A stretch of 64,000 nt of DNA from Apodospora peruviana (taxonomy: Eukaryota; Ascomycota; Sordariomycetes; Sordariales; Lasiosphaeriaceae). Position numbers and translations under genes: made by a program. Of this stretch, positions 12,204 to 22,146 are shown piece by piece. The DNA lies in NCBI GenBank assembly GCA_033439685.1, contig JAUEDM010000002.1, forward strand, positions 5,828,001-5,892,000. The letters are read 5' to 3'. Within the stretch, counting starts at the first letter, position 1; each line of letters begins with the position of its first letter. Below the pieces are notes generated by a model that was not told the DNA's origin, ran no database searches, and saw only the letters and a list, made by a program, of their open reading frames with translations.

Positions 12204-12611
12204 TGACATGTCATAAATTACTAAATTTACATGATAAATGAGATATGGAACGGTTGGGGTCATAAAAGTAATCCGTATGCATCAGCAGCTGACTTTGGTT
12301 CTGATATATGTGTTTTATCTGCTTAGAATCTCACGTAGTAACCGAACTTAATGACGAAACACCCAATCAATCTTTTGTCCGCAATGACGATGAGTAATGA
12401 AACGCCTTCTCGCAAAATTCCAGCTATGATGCTTCCAAACGAACGGACGGCAAGAAAATGGACCGAGACTTGTTAAAAAAAAAAAAAAGAAACGAGGAGG
12501 ATAAAGCGTTTCGTATCGCGAAAATAACCAAGAAAACATCGTAGAACAACCTATCATGCCCACCTAGAGAAAACATAAACCCCTTCTGAGGCTCCCAAAG
12601 AAATGCCCAAA
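12204..12611. other. Convergent 3' regions of HIS7 and antizyme
   Basis: The two genes end towards each other across 408 bp. The gap holds an A-rich run of about 14 bases near 12475-12488. No frame or RNA gene is visible. Confidence 0.6.
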
Positions 12612-13779
12612 CTAAATTTCCATGCCCATAAACAGCCACCTATCACTGACGACGTCCAGCCCGCCCGACCAGAAATCCAACGTGGTCGGCGAGAAGCCCG
12701 CCCATTGCAAGCCCTTAGTCAACGCCTTTGCCTCCTCCCCGGGTATCGAACGATCGATGCAGATAACCATATGCGCGCAGGAAAGCGGACCATCGGCCAG
12801 CTCAATCAAGGCAACCAGACTATCTATCTTGTTAGTCTAAAAAAAACAAAAAAAGCACTTATCAGTAAAAGGGGTGAGTAAAAGAACATACGCTTGCTTC
12901 AGGTCTCGGCTCAAAACGTGGGCGTCGAAAAAGACAAACAGGGACTTATCCCCTTCCTCGCCGGTACGGGTATCCTCCGCCACAAAAGCGCGGAAGCTCG
13001 ACCCGCCCGCGTAGTCCCATATCTCCAACCAGTTGCTCACCGCGTGGCCGCCGGCGCCGACACCAGCCCCCCAACCCCCGAGACCGATCCCGTGGCTCGC
13101 CATCAGGGATTTATCCGCGATGGGCGAGCAGTCATTGTCGTCGGGCGGGGTCAGCTGGCCGAACGCGTAGGGCGCCCGTGCTGCCTCGGATCCACCGCTT
13201 CCACGGTGGTGGTGGTGATGATCCAGAACCATGGCATCATCATTGATATTGTTGTTGATGTTATTGTTGTAGTAAACACTCGCCAGGCCGGAGCGCTGCG
13301 ACACCGAGTTCCTCTCACCTAGAAACATGGCGTACAGCATCTCGCAAAAGAATCTCTCACATTCTTCCCTGATACGTAGTGTTGCCCCCCTTCGACGGTG
13401 CTGTTGTCGGGTAGTAGAGTCGCTATCGCTACTGCTGCTACTCGACGACGAGCCGGATCGACCATGTTGGAAGTATGAGCTGCGCTGCGCTGAAGGTTTG
13501 TTCGCCTTGGGCGTAAGCGCGAGCTCGTTGGTCGAGGTGATGGCCGCGAGGGGGGGGCTTGACGGCGGAGATGGAAGTCCCGTGGAAGGGACCTCAGGAA
13601 TACCACTCGGCCCCTGTGGCGCCGGTAGTGCAGTAGTGGAGGCCCTTGAGCGAGGCGGTGGCCGTCGAGTCGACGACGTAGCAGCTGGCGAGGATGTTGG
13701 CCTGGCGGTGGGTGGCAGCAACGTCCTCGCCGTAGTGATTACTACTGTGATTATTACTGGATTGATTCATTGGCGCCAT
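12612..13779 (-). CDS. OAZ1: Ornithine decarboxylase antizyme, expressed by +1 ribosomal frameshift
   Basis: Two overlapping frames make one protein. ORF0 starts at 13779 (MAPMNQSSN...) and stops at a UGA (13596-13594) after 61 codons. Reading on in the +1 frame from 13595 gives the long antizyme frame to 12892, a 72-nt intron (12891-12820), and a last exon 12819-12612; about 364 residues in all. The C-terminal domain matches the antizyme family: 'SSFRAFVAEDTR', 'SLFVFFDAHVLSRDLKQ', then 'ALVALIELADG', 'CAHMVICIDRSIPGEE' and 'GLQWAGFSPTTLDFW'. Antizyme binds ornithine decarboxylase, sends it to the proteasome without ubiquitin and blocks polyamine uptake. The start is the first ATG of the spliced or unspliced leader; the frame stays open upstream to 13968 but without an ATG. 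A standard gene caller would break or miss this gene. Confidence 0.9.
13593..13599 (-). promoter_or_regulatory. Programmed +1 frameshift site of antizyme (UCC-UGA-G)
   Basis: On the minus strand ORF0 ends ...UAU-UCC-UGA-G. Slipping by one base at the UGA continues as GAG-GUC-CCU in the antizyme frame. UCC-UGA is the shift site known from antizyme genes of animals and many fungi, where rising polyamine levels promote the shift. The sequence fit is direct; polyamine control here is inferred from the family. Confidence 0.88.
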
Positions 13780-16196
13780 ATCGTCCGTCTGCCAGGGTGG
13801 CTGATTGATATGCCTGCTAAGGGTCTCGTTGTAATAAAACCGGTAGGGGTTTTGCGGCGGATCGGCACTTCGGGATATCGGTGAGTCGAGAAAGCGCTCA
13901 CACTGAGATTGAGTTTTAAGATTGTGTTGGGTGTTAGGTTGACAATTGGGTGTTCGTTGCTGGTTGAGTCAGGAATCAGGGCGATTGATTGATTGATGAT
14001 AGCTGTAGGTCGACTTGGTAGTGGTGTGATTTTCTAGGGTGAGAATTAATTAGCAATGTGTCTTTAGACGGCAGAGCGAGTCAGGAGAGTATTGATATAC
14101 CTTTGTTGTTGGTTAACGAGATAGGGATTCAATTGTAGGAGTTCCTAGGATTTCGGGTTGTGCGAGGTAGCGGTAAGACAGAGGTAAGCTTCGGGGGACT
14201 TGAGGGAAAAATAAGCTGGGAACATCGAAGGATCCAGAGACTTGGACCCCCAAAAATGGGGCTCTTTCAGGGTGGCGTGGAAGGGCCGGTGGATAAAAGC
14301 GTATCACGTGGGCCGCTTATCGGTCTTGTCATTGGCCTTGGCCCACACTCGGCGATTGCGGCAGGAGTTGGTAACGGCTTGTTTCCAGTGATCAAAAAGG
14401 ATTCACTTTGACGAATCCAGCAAGTTTTGGTTCTCATGGCATGGCTTATTACACTCCTGGATTTCAGATCACCACATATCCATGGAAATCCGCAGAAAAG
14501 TGTTTACGTACTACTCGGAGCATCAAAAAGAGAACTCCCATCCACGAGACCCGTGAAACCGAGCAACGGGCCCGACCGGGCGCAAGTCACCGCCGCCTGC
14601 GGATTGAGCCTCCGGCCGTTTCAACCAGCAGCCGCCTCCTTGCCAACCAGTGTTACGAAAATAACATATTTGGATGCTAACACAATAAATGCCTGATCTT
14701 GGAATTACCCTATCGACACCATGACACGCTTTTCTTAATCTTCGGAGAAACCTGCGCCGTTCATATCATTGCCCAAGTTTCCACCTGCCGGAGAGCATTC
14801 TTTGCCAAGTCCAGCAACAAGATCCATCATCGCCGAGACCGTGTGCGTTCGTTGCGCCATCCAACTCCTGTGGCAATGCTCGCGAGTCATTTCCGAAGCA
14901 AACAGTTTATGGTTCAGCCATGGCCATCAGATTAGAGCGAAGAGTTCCGAGGAAGTTGGCTCAACGGATACGGTCGCTCCTCGAGTCCTCAGGCCCTTTC
15001 ACTTGGGCGGTGTGACCCGGAAGCGGCACATCAGCACGCATGACCATGTTTCTGGCCAACAAAATCCCGCCAAAGGGAAACCCCAATTTTTGGATTTGGG
15101 CGCCAAGCCGGTTACCATTGGGTATCGATGGCATTGCTGATTGTTTGTCCAGCTGTAATAATCCGTACAATGGTCTGTGCTACTCTGAGAGGCCGGACCC
15201 TCAAGAGAGGGGATATATTGGGGATTGACCAGCCCTTCCACTGCAGAGTTCGCGATTGAAATACCAAGGTCATTTTTCTGGATCGTATAATAAAAACAAT
15301 CAATCCCGACTGGATGCGCCAAGATCTTGTACGGAATGCGTGAGGAAATGCTGGCACAAACTCCAGGTTGAAAGGCCCACTGGTGATGACAGCACGTTTC
15401 CGGCTTCTCCAGTTCGCTTCATAGCGGGGCGGCAGTGGAAATGCCAAGACATGGATGTCCCCGCAGCCCCGCACCTGGCAACAGGCAGGCTGCATTAGGT
15501 TCCGTTATCGATAACAACCTAGGAAATGCCGGGGCAATCATCAGAACGTCAGCTGCTCTCCCGTCGCGAAGTCTCGGCTTCAGGTTGACCACTGACACGG
15601 TGGACTGGGTGGGTTCCATAAAAGCGTTGTTTCTTCTACAGCTCAAAATGATATAACAGTTAAAAATGTAAGGTGGAAACGGAGAGTAGGGTCTGAAGCA
15701 AATTTACCTAGTTTATATAGGTGATCAGATAAGGTTATACGAGGACTTCAGTTCTTTGTTCGCCGCCTGAGCGCGTGTGACGGGATGCAGTTGGAAATGG
15801 CGGGGTTCACGGCAGCGTGACGCCGGTACACTAACACGGACAGTACCAGTGCATGAGTAACTCCCCCTCCATCTCAAGCCCACCTCACGCCACATCGAAA
15901 TCTGGCTCCGAGCGCTCCGGGCTCGGGCAGACAAAAGATCAAAAGTAAAGGAGAGCCATCAGTATCCGAACCTTTTATCTCGCCTCAACTTTGCCGAGAC
16001 GGCGCCAGCGAGAAATATTGTACATACTCTGTTTGGCGTCCCTTTTCCCGGCCCGGCGTAGGTTGACGCCCGATTGTCGGGTATTCTGTTCTTGAGAATC
16101 TGTTCCAACACGACATTGGGCAGCCTGGTTTTGCGGAAAACATATCCATATCCATCCTTACGTCGATTTACGGACTACGACACGATATCCACCTAC
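13780..16196. other. Divergent intergenic region between antizyme and Yippee gene
   Basis: About 2.4 kb with no supported gene. It holds the leader of antizyme (possibly with a leader intron ending near 13903) and the promoter of the Yippee-type gene. Short frames between 14400 and 15660 on both strands overlap each other and lack motifs. Confidence 0.5.
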
Positions 16197-17462
16197 ATGC
16201 CCATCACACCTGCAGTTCAAGCGATCATGTTCGGCAGCCACAGCACCTCGGTCGTCAGGCTGCCGGCCCCGGCGGCGCCAGAGGGCAATGGCCCGACATT
16301 CCCACTCTACCTGCTCCCGAGCCTCAGTCTCCCGTTCCGCCGGCGGCGGCGCACATCATCTATTAGTACGTCTCCGACGGCGCCGGCGCCGCCACAGTCA
16401 CCTTCAGAAACAACAGACTCCGAGTATTACTACGACACAAGCTCGATACCATCCCTCTCCAGCTCGCCCGCTTCGTCGACGGACATGGGCGGCAGCCCTC
16501 GGAGCATCAAATCTTTTTTTCCTGAACTACCCAGCCTGAACCAGCTCCATTTCCTCACCGGCGGCACCAGCAGCAGCAAGTCCAAATCACCAACCGAGAA
16601 CCTCGGTGATAATGACGGACAACCAAAACTATCGCGCGTCCACCCAGATACCCTACGGTGCAACTTGTGTTCAACCGACATCGCCTTCTGCTCGCAAATC
16701 GTGAGCAAAGGATTCACGGGCCGGCACGGGCGGGCATACCTAGTCTCGCCGCCCTCGGCCCACCACCGCAGGTTCTCGTCGTCTCATTTCGACAAGTGGA
16801 GGGGCAGCAGCAAGACCAAGAATAGTAATAGTCAGAAAGACGACGTGGATTTGATCAACGTGCGCGTCGGCCGGCCCGAGAACCGACAGCTCGTCACGGG
16901 CGCGCACGTTGTGGCCGATATCGCGTGCGCTGTGTGCGCGTCCAAGCTTGGCTGGAAGTACGTCGACGCCCGCGAACAGGCGCAAAAGTACAAGGTGGGC
17001 AAGTTTATACTTGAGACGCAGAGGGTTGTGGCTTCCCATGCTTGGGAGGACGTGTTTGTGGATGTTTATTCTTCTTCTGCTCCTGAGCAAGGGGCTCCAC
17101 TTGATGATTTACATGGTGTTGATCAAGGTGGCTGGCATCCTTATGGCCAAAAAGATGGCCGCCAGCAGGGTGGTGGTGGTGGTGGTGGAGGAAGAGGCGT
17201 TGATAGCAACGAGAGGAAGAGTACTACCAGCCGACGGGGATCGGAAGACAGCGGTGGCGGTGCCAAGGACGATAAGAATGACTATGAAGCAGCAGCGGCT
17301 GGTGATGCCAACGAAGTGATTGTGTTTGACTCTGACGACGAGGATGAATGTGACGATATCTTTGCTGGGGTCTGGGACCCCGAAGTTGTTGCGAAGCGGC
17401 GACGGGGCAAGGTCGCGAACATGAGGAGGAATGGTGGTGCGAGTGCTGCTGCTGTTTATTGA
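16197..17462 (+). CDS. Yippee/Mis18-type zinc-binding protein
   Basis: A single exon of 421 residues from the ATG at 16197; the frame is open back to 16074 but that stretch looks like leader. The N-terminal 140 residues are rich in Ser, Pro and Thr. The Yippee fold follows: first zinc pair in 'LRCNLCSTDIAFCSQIVSKG', then 'GRHGRAYLV', then a long loop, 'NRQLVTGAHVVADIACAVC' with the second pair in 'CAVCASKLGWKYVDA', and 'YKVGKFILE'. The two CxxC pairs are those that hold zinc in Yippee, Mis18 and cereblon CULT domains. The C-terminus is acidic, with a Gly run encoded by a GGT microsatellite near 17170-17192. Family members act in diverse nuclear and ubiquitin-linked roles; the role of this one is unknown. 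Confidence 0.85.
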   Translation: MPITPAVQAIMFGSHSTSVVRLPAPAAPEGNGPTFPLYLLPSLSLPFRRRRRTSSISTSPTAPAPPQSPSETTDSEYYYDTSSIPSLSSSPASSTDMGGSPRSIKSFFPELPSLNQLHFLTGGTSSSKSKSPTENLGDNDGQPKLSRVHPDTLRCNLCSTDIAFCSQIVSKGFTGRHGRAYLVSPPSAHHRRFSSSHFDKWRGSSKTKNSNSQKDDVDLINVRVGRPENRQLVTGAHVVADIACAVCASKLGWKYVDAREQAQKYKVGKFILETQRVVASHAWEDVFVDVYSSSAPEQGAPLDDLHGVDQGGWHPYGQKDGRQQGGGGGGGGRGVDSNERKSTTSRRGSEDSGGGAKDDKNDYEAAAAGDANEVIVFDSDDEDECDDIFAGVWDPEVVAKRRRGKVANMRRNGGASAAAVY

Positions 17463-18314
17463 GGTGAACCAAGATCTCAGGTATACCAAGTTGGTGATAC
17501 TTGTCTCAAGGGAAATGTCGAACTGTTATCGGATGCCGGTGCACATTTTACCGTTGTGCTCCCTCTTTTATTCTTCTATCCTCTTCAGCTCTTCGCTTCT
17601 TCGATCCGATTGAATGCTCTCTGGCTTTCCATCTTTATTTTCCTTCTAATTTCCTTTATCTCAACATCACTAATAATATCTTTTCCTTCCTCCTTTTTTT
17701 AAAAAAAATCTTCTCCTTTCACTATAATCAGCAACTTATCTACACTTTACACTGGTTCGTCAGTAATAAACCCCTTGTTCATTTCCTCAGTCGTTGGAGT
17801 CTTGGAATTATAGCAATACCCCCTTTCTTTTATAACATGTACGGGTTCGGACGGAGCGAGGGCATAATATTGCAATCTGGGACATGGGATGAAGGACAAG
17901 ACATGGCAAGGGATAAACATTTATACCCCGGGCTGGCTGGCAGGATTAAGGGGAAACAACAGCACTACATCGTACCTTGATATTTTGACTTACAATTGGC
18001 CTCCAAATACTTCTCACTTCATGGTGTCGAATAATTCAGCAATATGGATACAGTCAGAGTCATAGTTACAGGCTACACAATAAATCGGAATACATGATGC
18101 AGTATTGTTGATGGAGTGGCGGCGATCCGTCCAACCACTGCCGTTTGAATTGTAGTTTGTGTGCAGACAATATTCCTCGCCAGGTGAATTCCTCCCCCTT
18201 GACCGAATTTGTTCCGAGACAAATGATATGCGTTTCATGCAATACAACCAAAGGTAGTAACAGTAGCCGAAGACTTCACCCAAACATTATCCTTGCTGAT
18301 TTATCACAAACACC
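17463..18314. other. Convergent 3' flanks of Yippee gene and DUG1-like gene
   Basis: T-rich 3' sequence (about 17560-17780) follows the Yippee gene. No gene is seen; open frames here are short and without motifs. Confidence 0.5.
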
Positions 18315-19742
18315 TTACTCCTTAGGCTCTTCCGCAACATAGTGCAGGTACGCGCCCAGTAGCTTGATACCCTCAATGTAGTTCTTCTTGTCCAGCTTTT
18401 CATTGATGGAGTGGGCACCATCAGTCGAGCTACCCATCGGCAACAGCAACACGTTTTTTCCCGTCGCCTGCTCAAATGTGAGCGTCACAGGAATACTGCC
18501 ACCCTCGCGGGTGAAGTCGGGCTTCATGCCCCAGACCCGCTCGGTGGCCTTGGCGGCGGCGCTGAAGTTCCAGTGGTTCGGGCTGGCAACCCACCATTTG
18601 CCCGTGTGCTGCGCGTACACCTTCATGGTGTTCTTGGACTTGAGGCTCTCAAACACCTTGTTGACGTGCTCGTACACGCATTCGTTGGTTTTGTCGACGT
18701 CCATGTCGGGCACGGTACGGATCGAGAACTTGCCAATCACCTTGGCCGGGATAACGGTCTTAGCACCGGGGGCCGAGAAGGCGCCCTCGACGCCGTGCAC
18801 CGAGAGCGATGGGTACCGCCACCGGGCCATCAATGTCGGCTTCTTGTCCTCGAAGATGGTCGTCTTGCTGCCAAGCGACTCTTGGAGCGTCTCCATCGTG
18901 AAGGCAATACCATCGTACAGACCCTCCTCCTCCTTGGTAACGGGGGCGACCTGCTCCATAATACCCTTGATCTGGATCTTGCCGTCCGTGTCGACGAGCG
19001 ACGCAAGGATGCGGACCAAGTCCGTCATGGGCTCCTGCGCGGTACCGCCGAACACACCACTGTGCAGATCCGCCCCGGGACCGGACACCTCGACGCTGTA
19101 GTAGTTGCACCCGCGCAGACCGTAGGTCAGGCAGGGCTTCTCGGTGCCGAGCCAGTAGTTATCGCTGATGCAGACTGCGTCGGCGTCGGCAAAGTACTTC
19201 TTGCCCTCGGCGTTGATAAGGTCATCCAAGCCGTCAGACCCGTACTCCTCCATACCCTCGAAGCACATGAGCAGGTTGACGGGGAAGTCGATACCAGCCT
19301 TCTGGTGGGCATCGATCGCGTTCAGCCAGCCGAGCACAGGACCCTTATCGTCAGTCGAGCCACGACCGCACATGCGGCCGTCCTCCTTGACGGTCAGCTC
19401 GAACGGCTCCGTGTCCCAGCCGTCGGCCTTCTCGGCGGGCTGGACGTCGTAGTGTCCGTAGACCAGGATTGTGCGCTTCGTGGGGTCGCTGCCGTAGCGG
19501 GCGAGCACGCAGGGCGGGAGGTGAAGGTCGGTGCCGTGCTGCGGGCCGAGGTCGCGGAGCTCAACGGAGGCTCCGAGCTGCTTCAGCTGGTCGGCCAGCC
19601 AGTGGCCCATGCGGACGACATCGGGGCGACGTTCGGCTTCGGACGATATGGAGGGGATGGCAACGGCCTGGCGCAGGCGCTCGATGAAGTGGTCGGACAG
19701 GGCATCCACCTGTTGGAAATAACCATCGAGTTGCGGGGCCAT
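18315..19742 (-). CDS. dug1: Cys-Gly metallodipeptidase, M20 family (DUG1-like)
   Basis: A 475-residue product from the ATG at 19742 (MAPQLDGYF), close to the 481 residues of yeast Dug1. It has the full M20 metal set: 'ILVYGHYDVQPAEK' (His and Asp), 'GRGSTDDKGPVLGW' (bridging Asp), 'CFEGMEEYGSDG' (catalytic Glu and ligand), 'VCISDNYWLG' (Asp ligand) and, near the end, 'PMGSSTDGAHSINEK' (His ligand). Dug1 cleaves Cys-Gly in the cytosol during glutathione turnover. The reading frame is open for a further 154 codons upstream to 20204, and an ATG at 19934 would add 64 residues that look like a mitochondrial targeting sequence. The gene is divergent from the P-loop kinase gene. Confidence 0.93.
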   Translation of the reverse strand: MAPQLDGYFQQVDALSDHFIERLRQAVAIPSISSEAERRPDVVRMGHWLADQLKQLGASVELRDLGPQHGTDLHLPPCVLARYGSDPTKRTILVYGHYDVQPAEKADGWDTEPFELTVKEDGRMCGRGSTDDKGPVLGWLNAIDAHQKAGIDFPVNLLMCFEGMEEYGSDGLDDLINAEGKKYFADADAVCISDNYWLGTEKPCLTYGLRGCNYYSVEVSGPGADLHSGVFGGTAQEPMTDLVRILASLVDTDGKIQIKGIMEQVAPVTKEEEGLYDGIAFTMETLQESLGSKTTIFEDKKPTLMARWRYPSLSVHGVEGAFSAPGAKTVIPAKVIGKFSIRTVPDMDVDKTNECVYEHVNKVFESLKSKNTMKVYAQHTGKWWVASPNHWNFSAAAKATERVWGMKPDFTREGGSIPVTLTFEQATGKNVLLLPMGSSTDGAHSINEKLDKKNYIEGIKLLGAYLHYVAEEPKE

Positions 19743-20270
19743 CTTGGTCTTGCGGGCTTGGTGAACGCGGATGGCTTCGGTAAGGTAGGTTCGTCGGGAA
19801 CTCGCTGGGAGGTTCGACCTAAATAGCGTTTGACAAGAGGTGGAGATAGGGATACGAAACGGCGAGGCGAGACGAGAAGGGATGCTCCTTAACAGAGGCA
19901 ATTGGGAAGGTCGGCAGAATAAAGTGCGGGGCATTAGGACGGACGGCCAGAGAATGACGAGGAAAGGCGCTGCTGCAGTCCGAATGATACTTGCTGCTCT
20001 GGGCAGAGCTGCCAGCTGCTTCATCCGGCTGGCGTTGACCTGCCCCGCAGTGCGCTTACTCTCGGCCTTTCTATTCCATAAATGCATATTTAATACCCCA
20101 GTCATAAGCAAATATATGCAATTAACGGTGCCTCGGCCATCGTAACTGCTTATTACCCCCTCCCACACCTGTGAGTCGACGTGATTCATCTCTAAAAGGT
20201 TCAAGTAGCTCAGTCAGAGTATCTGCGTCAAATTGAAAATTTTTCGTTATCTATTCATTTCATAAGAATC
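19743..20270. other. Divergent promoter of DUG1-like and P-loop kinase genes
   Basis: The region between the two start codons is 528 bp. The left part is in frame with DUG1 and may encode an alternative N-terminus. Nothing else is apparent. Confidence 0.5.
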
Positions 20271-20888
20271 ATGGATGTCCTGGACAAGTTGCAGCTCTCG
20301 CTCACCCGCAGTGAGGCGGATCCGCGCCAGATCGTGGTGATGACTTGCGGACTTGCAGGTACGGTGGAGTCTTAATGAACCTCTTTTGACATTACCTAAC
20401 TGAATAATCCTCCCTTTACAGGAGCTGGAAAGTCAACACTCACCAAAGCCATCGTTGAGAAATATCCAAACTATGAGCGACTATCCATCGATGCCATCAT
20501 CCACGCCAAGCACGGAATCTACGAAGTCGACTATCCCCCAGAAAAGTATGCAGAGTACATGGATGAAGCAGATGCCGAGTATCATGCAAAGTTTCTGGAG
20601 TTGCTTGAAAAAGGGGAGAAGGATATCGCTTTTGATCGATCATTGTATGACAAGGCTGACAGGGATTACTACAAGAAGCTAGCGGAGGAAAAAGGGGCAA
20701 GGTGGATCCTTGTTTACTTCAGACCAGCAAACAAGGAGGTCATATGGAACAGAATTCAGAGTAGAAGAGCAAAGGACGTGAATGCGGACTCTGCATTGGT
20801 CATTTCTCGGGAGCTTCTTGACCAGTACTGGGATGGGTTCGACATTCCTGATGGGGAAGGGGAGGTGGTTGTTGATATTACCGCTTGA
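20271..20888 (+). CDS. Small P-loop kinase (AAA_33 / zeta-toxin-like ATPase fold)
   Basis: Exons 20271-20358 and 20422-20888 around a 63-nt intron; 184 residues. The splice restores the Walker A motif 'CGLAGAGKSTLTK' (residues about 27-39), half of which lies in each exon. It is followed by 'ERLSIDAIIHAKHGIYEVDY' and 'KDIAFDRSLYDKADRDYY', with the Asp/Arg pattern of small nucleotide or RNA kinases, and 'ARWILVYFRPANKEVIWNRIQSRR' as the lid region. Proteins of this shape occur widely in fungi and bacteria as ATP-dependent phosphotransferases of unknown substrate. The fold is clear, the substrate is not. Confidence 0.85.
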
Positions 20889-22146
20889 ACTTTGAAGTCA
20901 TCATCGGCTTCACCGCATGACTGGTGGCGTGTTAGGTACCTGATATGTTATTGTTGGATTTTGGACAATGGAACTACTGTACGTCTAAGCGGCGGATCTC
21001 TCGCGGCTGGCAGGCCGTGAGCTGTAAAGATAAACTGAATGAATACAGCTTACCTGTTTAAACCCTACCAAACTGGAACCGATGAGCTGCCAGTGGGGGA
21101 CTCGGACTGTGGGACAACTGCCCGAAATTAGTGGAGCATAGGACGGGCTTCTGGTGCTGGCCTTAGAGATAATCCGAACGGAGAAGTTGGCCAAAAGAAT
21201 CACCGTGGAGGACTGAAAGTGTCTAATGAAATGGACTTGTCCAAAGATAGAATTACCGCAAGATGGTCATCTAGAACAGCGTGACTGACAGTCGCGCGGC
21301 CGTAATACTTACTGTGCTGGCGGTCCCGCACACATACTGATGTTCCTGTTTCAGTCTCAAAATATCGACATACCCTTAAAGCTGGTGTCCGAAATGGGTC
21401 TGCTTTTTGGTAATGAAAGCACAATGTAGCTGTCAGGGTAACCCAGTGTTCTCTTCTCCTCATGGGGATGGGGCTGAGCGTCAGGAAAAAGAAGGTAATT
21501 TACTCCAGGTTTTCAGCGGACCTGCATTTGACCAAGGGGACCGTCGACTCTTTTAAAAGAGACGAGACGCGACCTGGTGGTTGGAGTCTATTATGCATGT
21601 CCCAAAATAGATGTATGGTCCAAACCGTGGGTCCGGCAAACCTGGATCAAGCACGAGACAATGAGGGGCAAAATAACTCGTAGGAGCCTCAAGATGTTTT
21701 GAAAGACTGACGTCTGAGGTTATGCTGGTTGTGTGGCTGATGGGGAATGGTACCTAGCCAACCAAGTAAGCGCCAGGGGATATTCCCGTCTTCGTTCCGA
21801 CACTTCGTCGGTTTCGGCCCGCGGAAGGCCAAGCGTGGCGCAAATAAGCTCCCGAGTCTCGGGATTGGCGCTTGCCACTCAACTGGCCTTTGGATCGTGT
21901 GTAAAAATCGTCGATGATGTAAAGAGCCTCATGTTCCTCAATTAGAATGCTCAAGTCTTGTTATTCACATTCGATACGGTGCGTTATTCATTCACAACTC
22001 ACCGAACCTGGAGTCTTTCAACCCGCCAAGCCTGCCTTTTTGGAGGCACGGTGCGCTTCTTCGGGCTGGGCCTCCTCTTCAAATCATAATGCTTTCGGTA
22101 AAGACCGAATACACTCTTTTCGATTCTTTCTCGTTCCCTCGCAATT
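20889..22146. other. Intergenic, left border of the paralogue cluster
   Basis: About 1.26 kb without a supported gene. The last 150 bp before 22147 are pyrimidine-rich and presumably the leader of the first paralogue. Confidence 0.45.

Noticed and set aside
12837..13721. Annotating the 294-codon minus-strand frame as a free-standing gene
   Set aside because: Its own first ATG is upstream in an untranslated frame; the real product joins ORF0 to this frame by a +1 shift and then splices to the last exon.
18411..19826. 471-codon plus-strand frame
   Set aside because: It is the antisense shadow of the DUG1-like gene, whose catalytic motifs are all on the minus strand.
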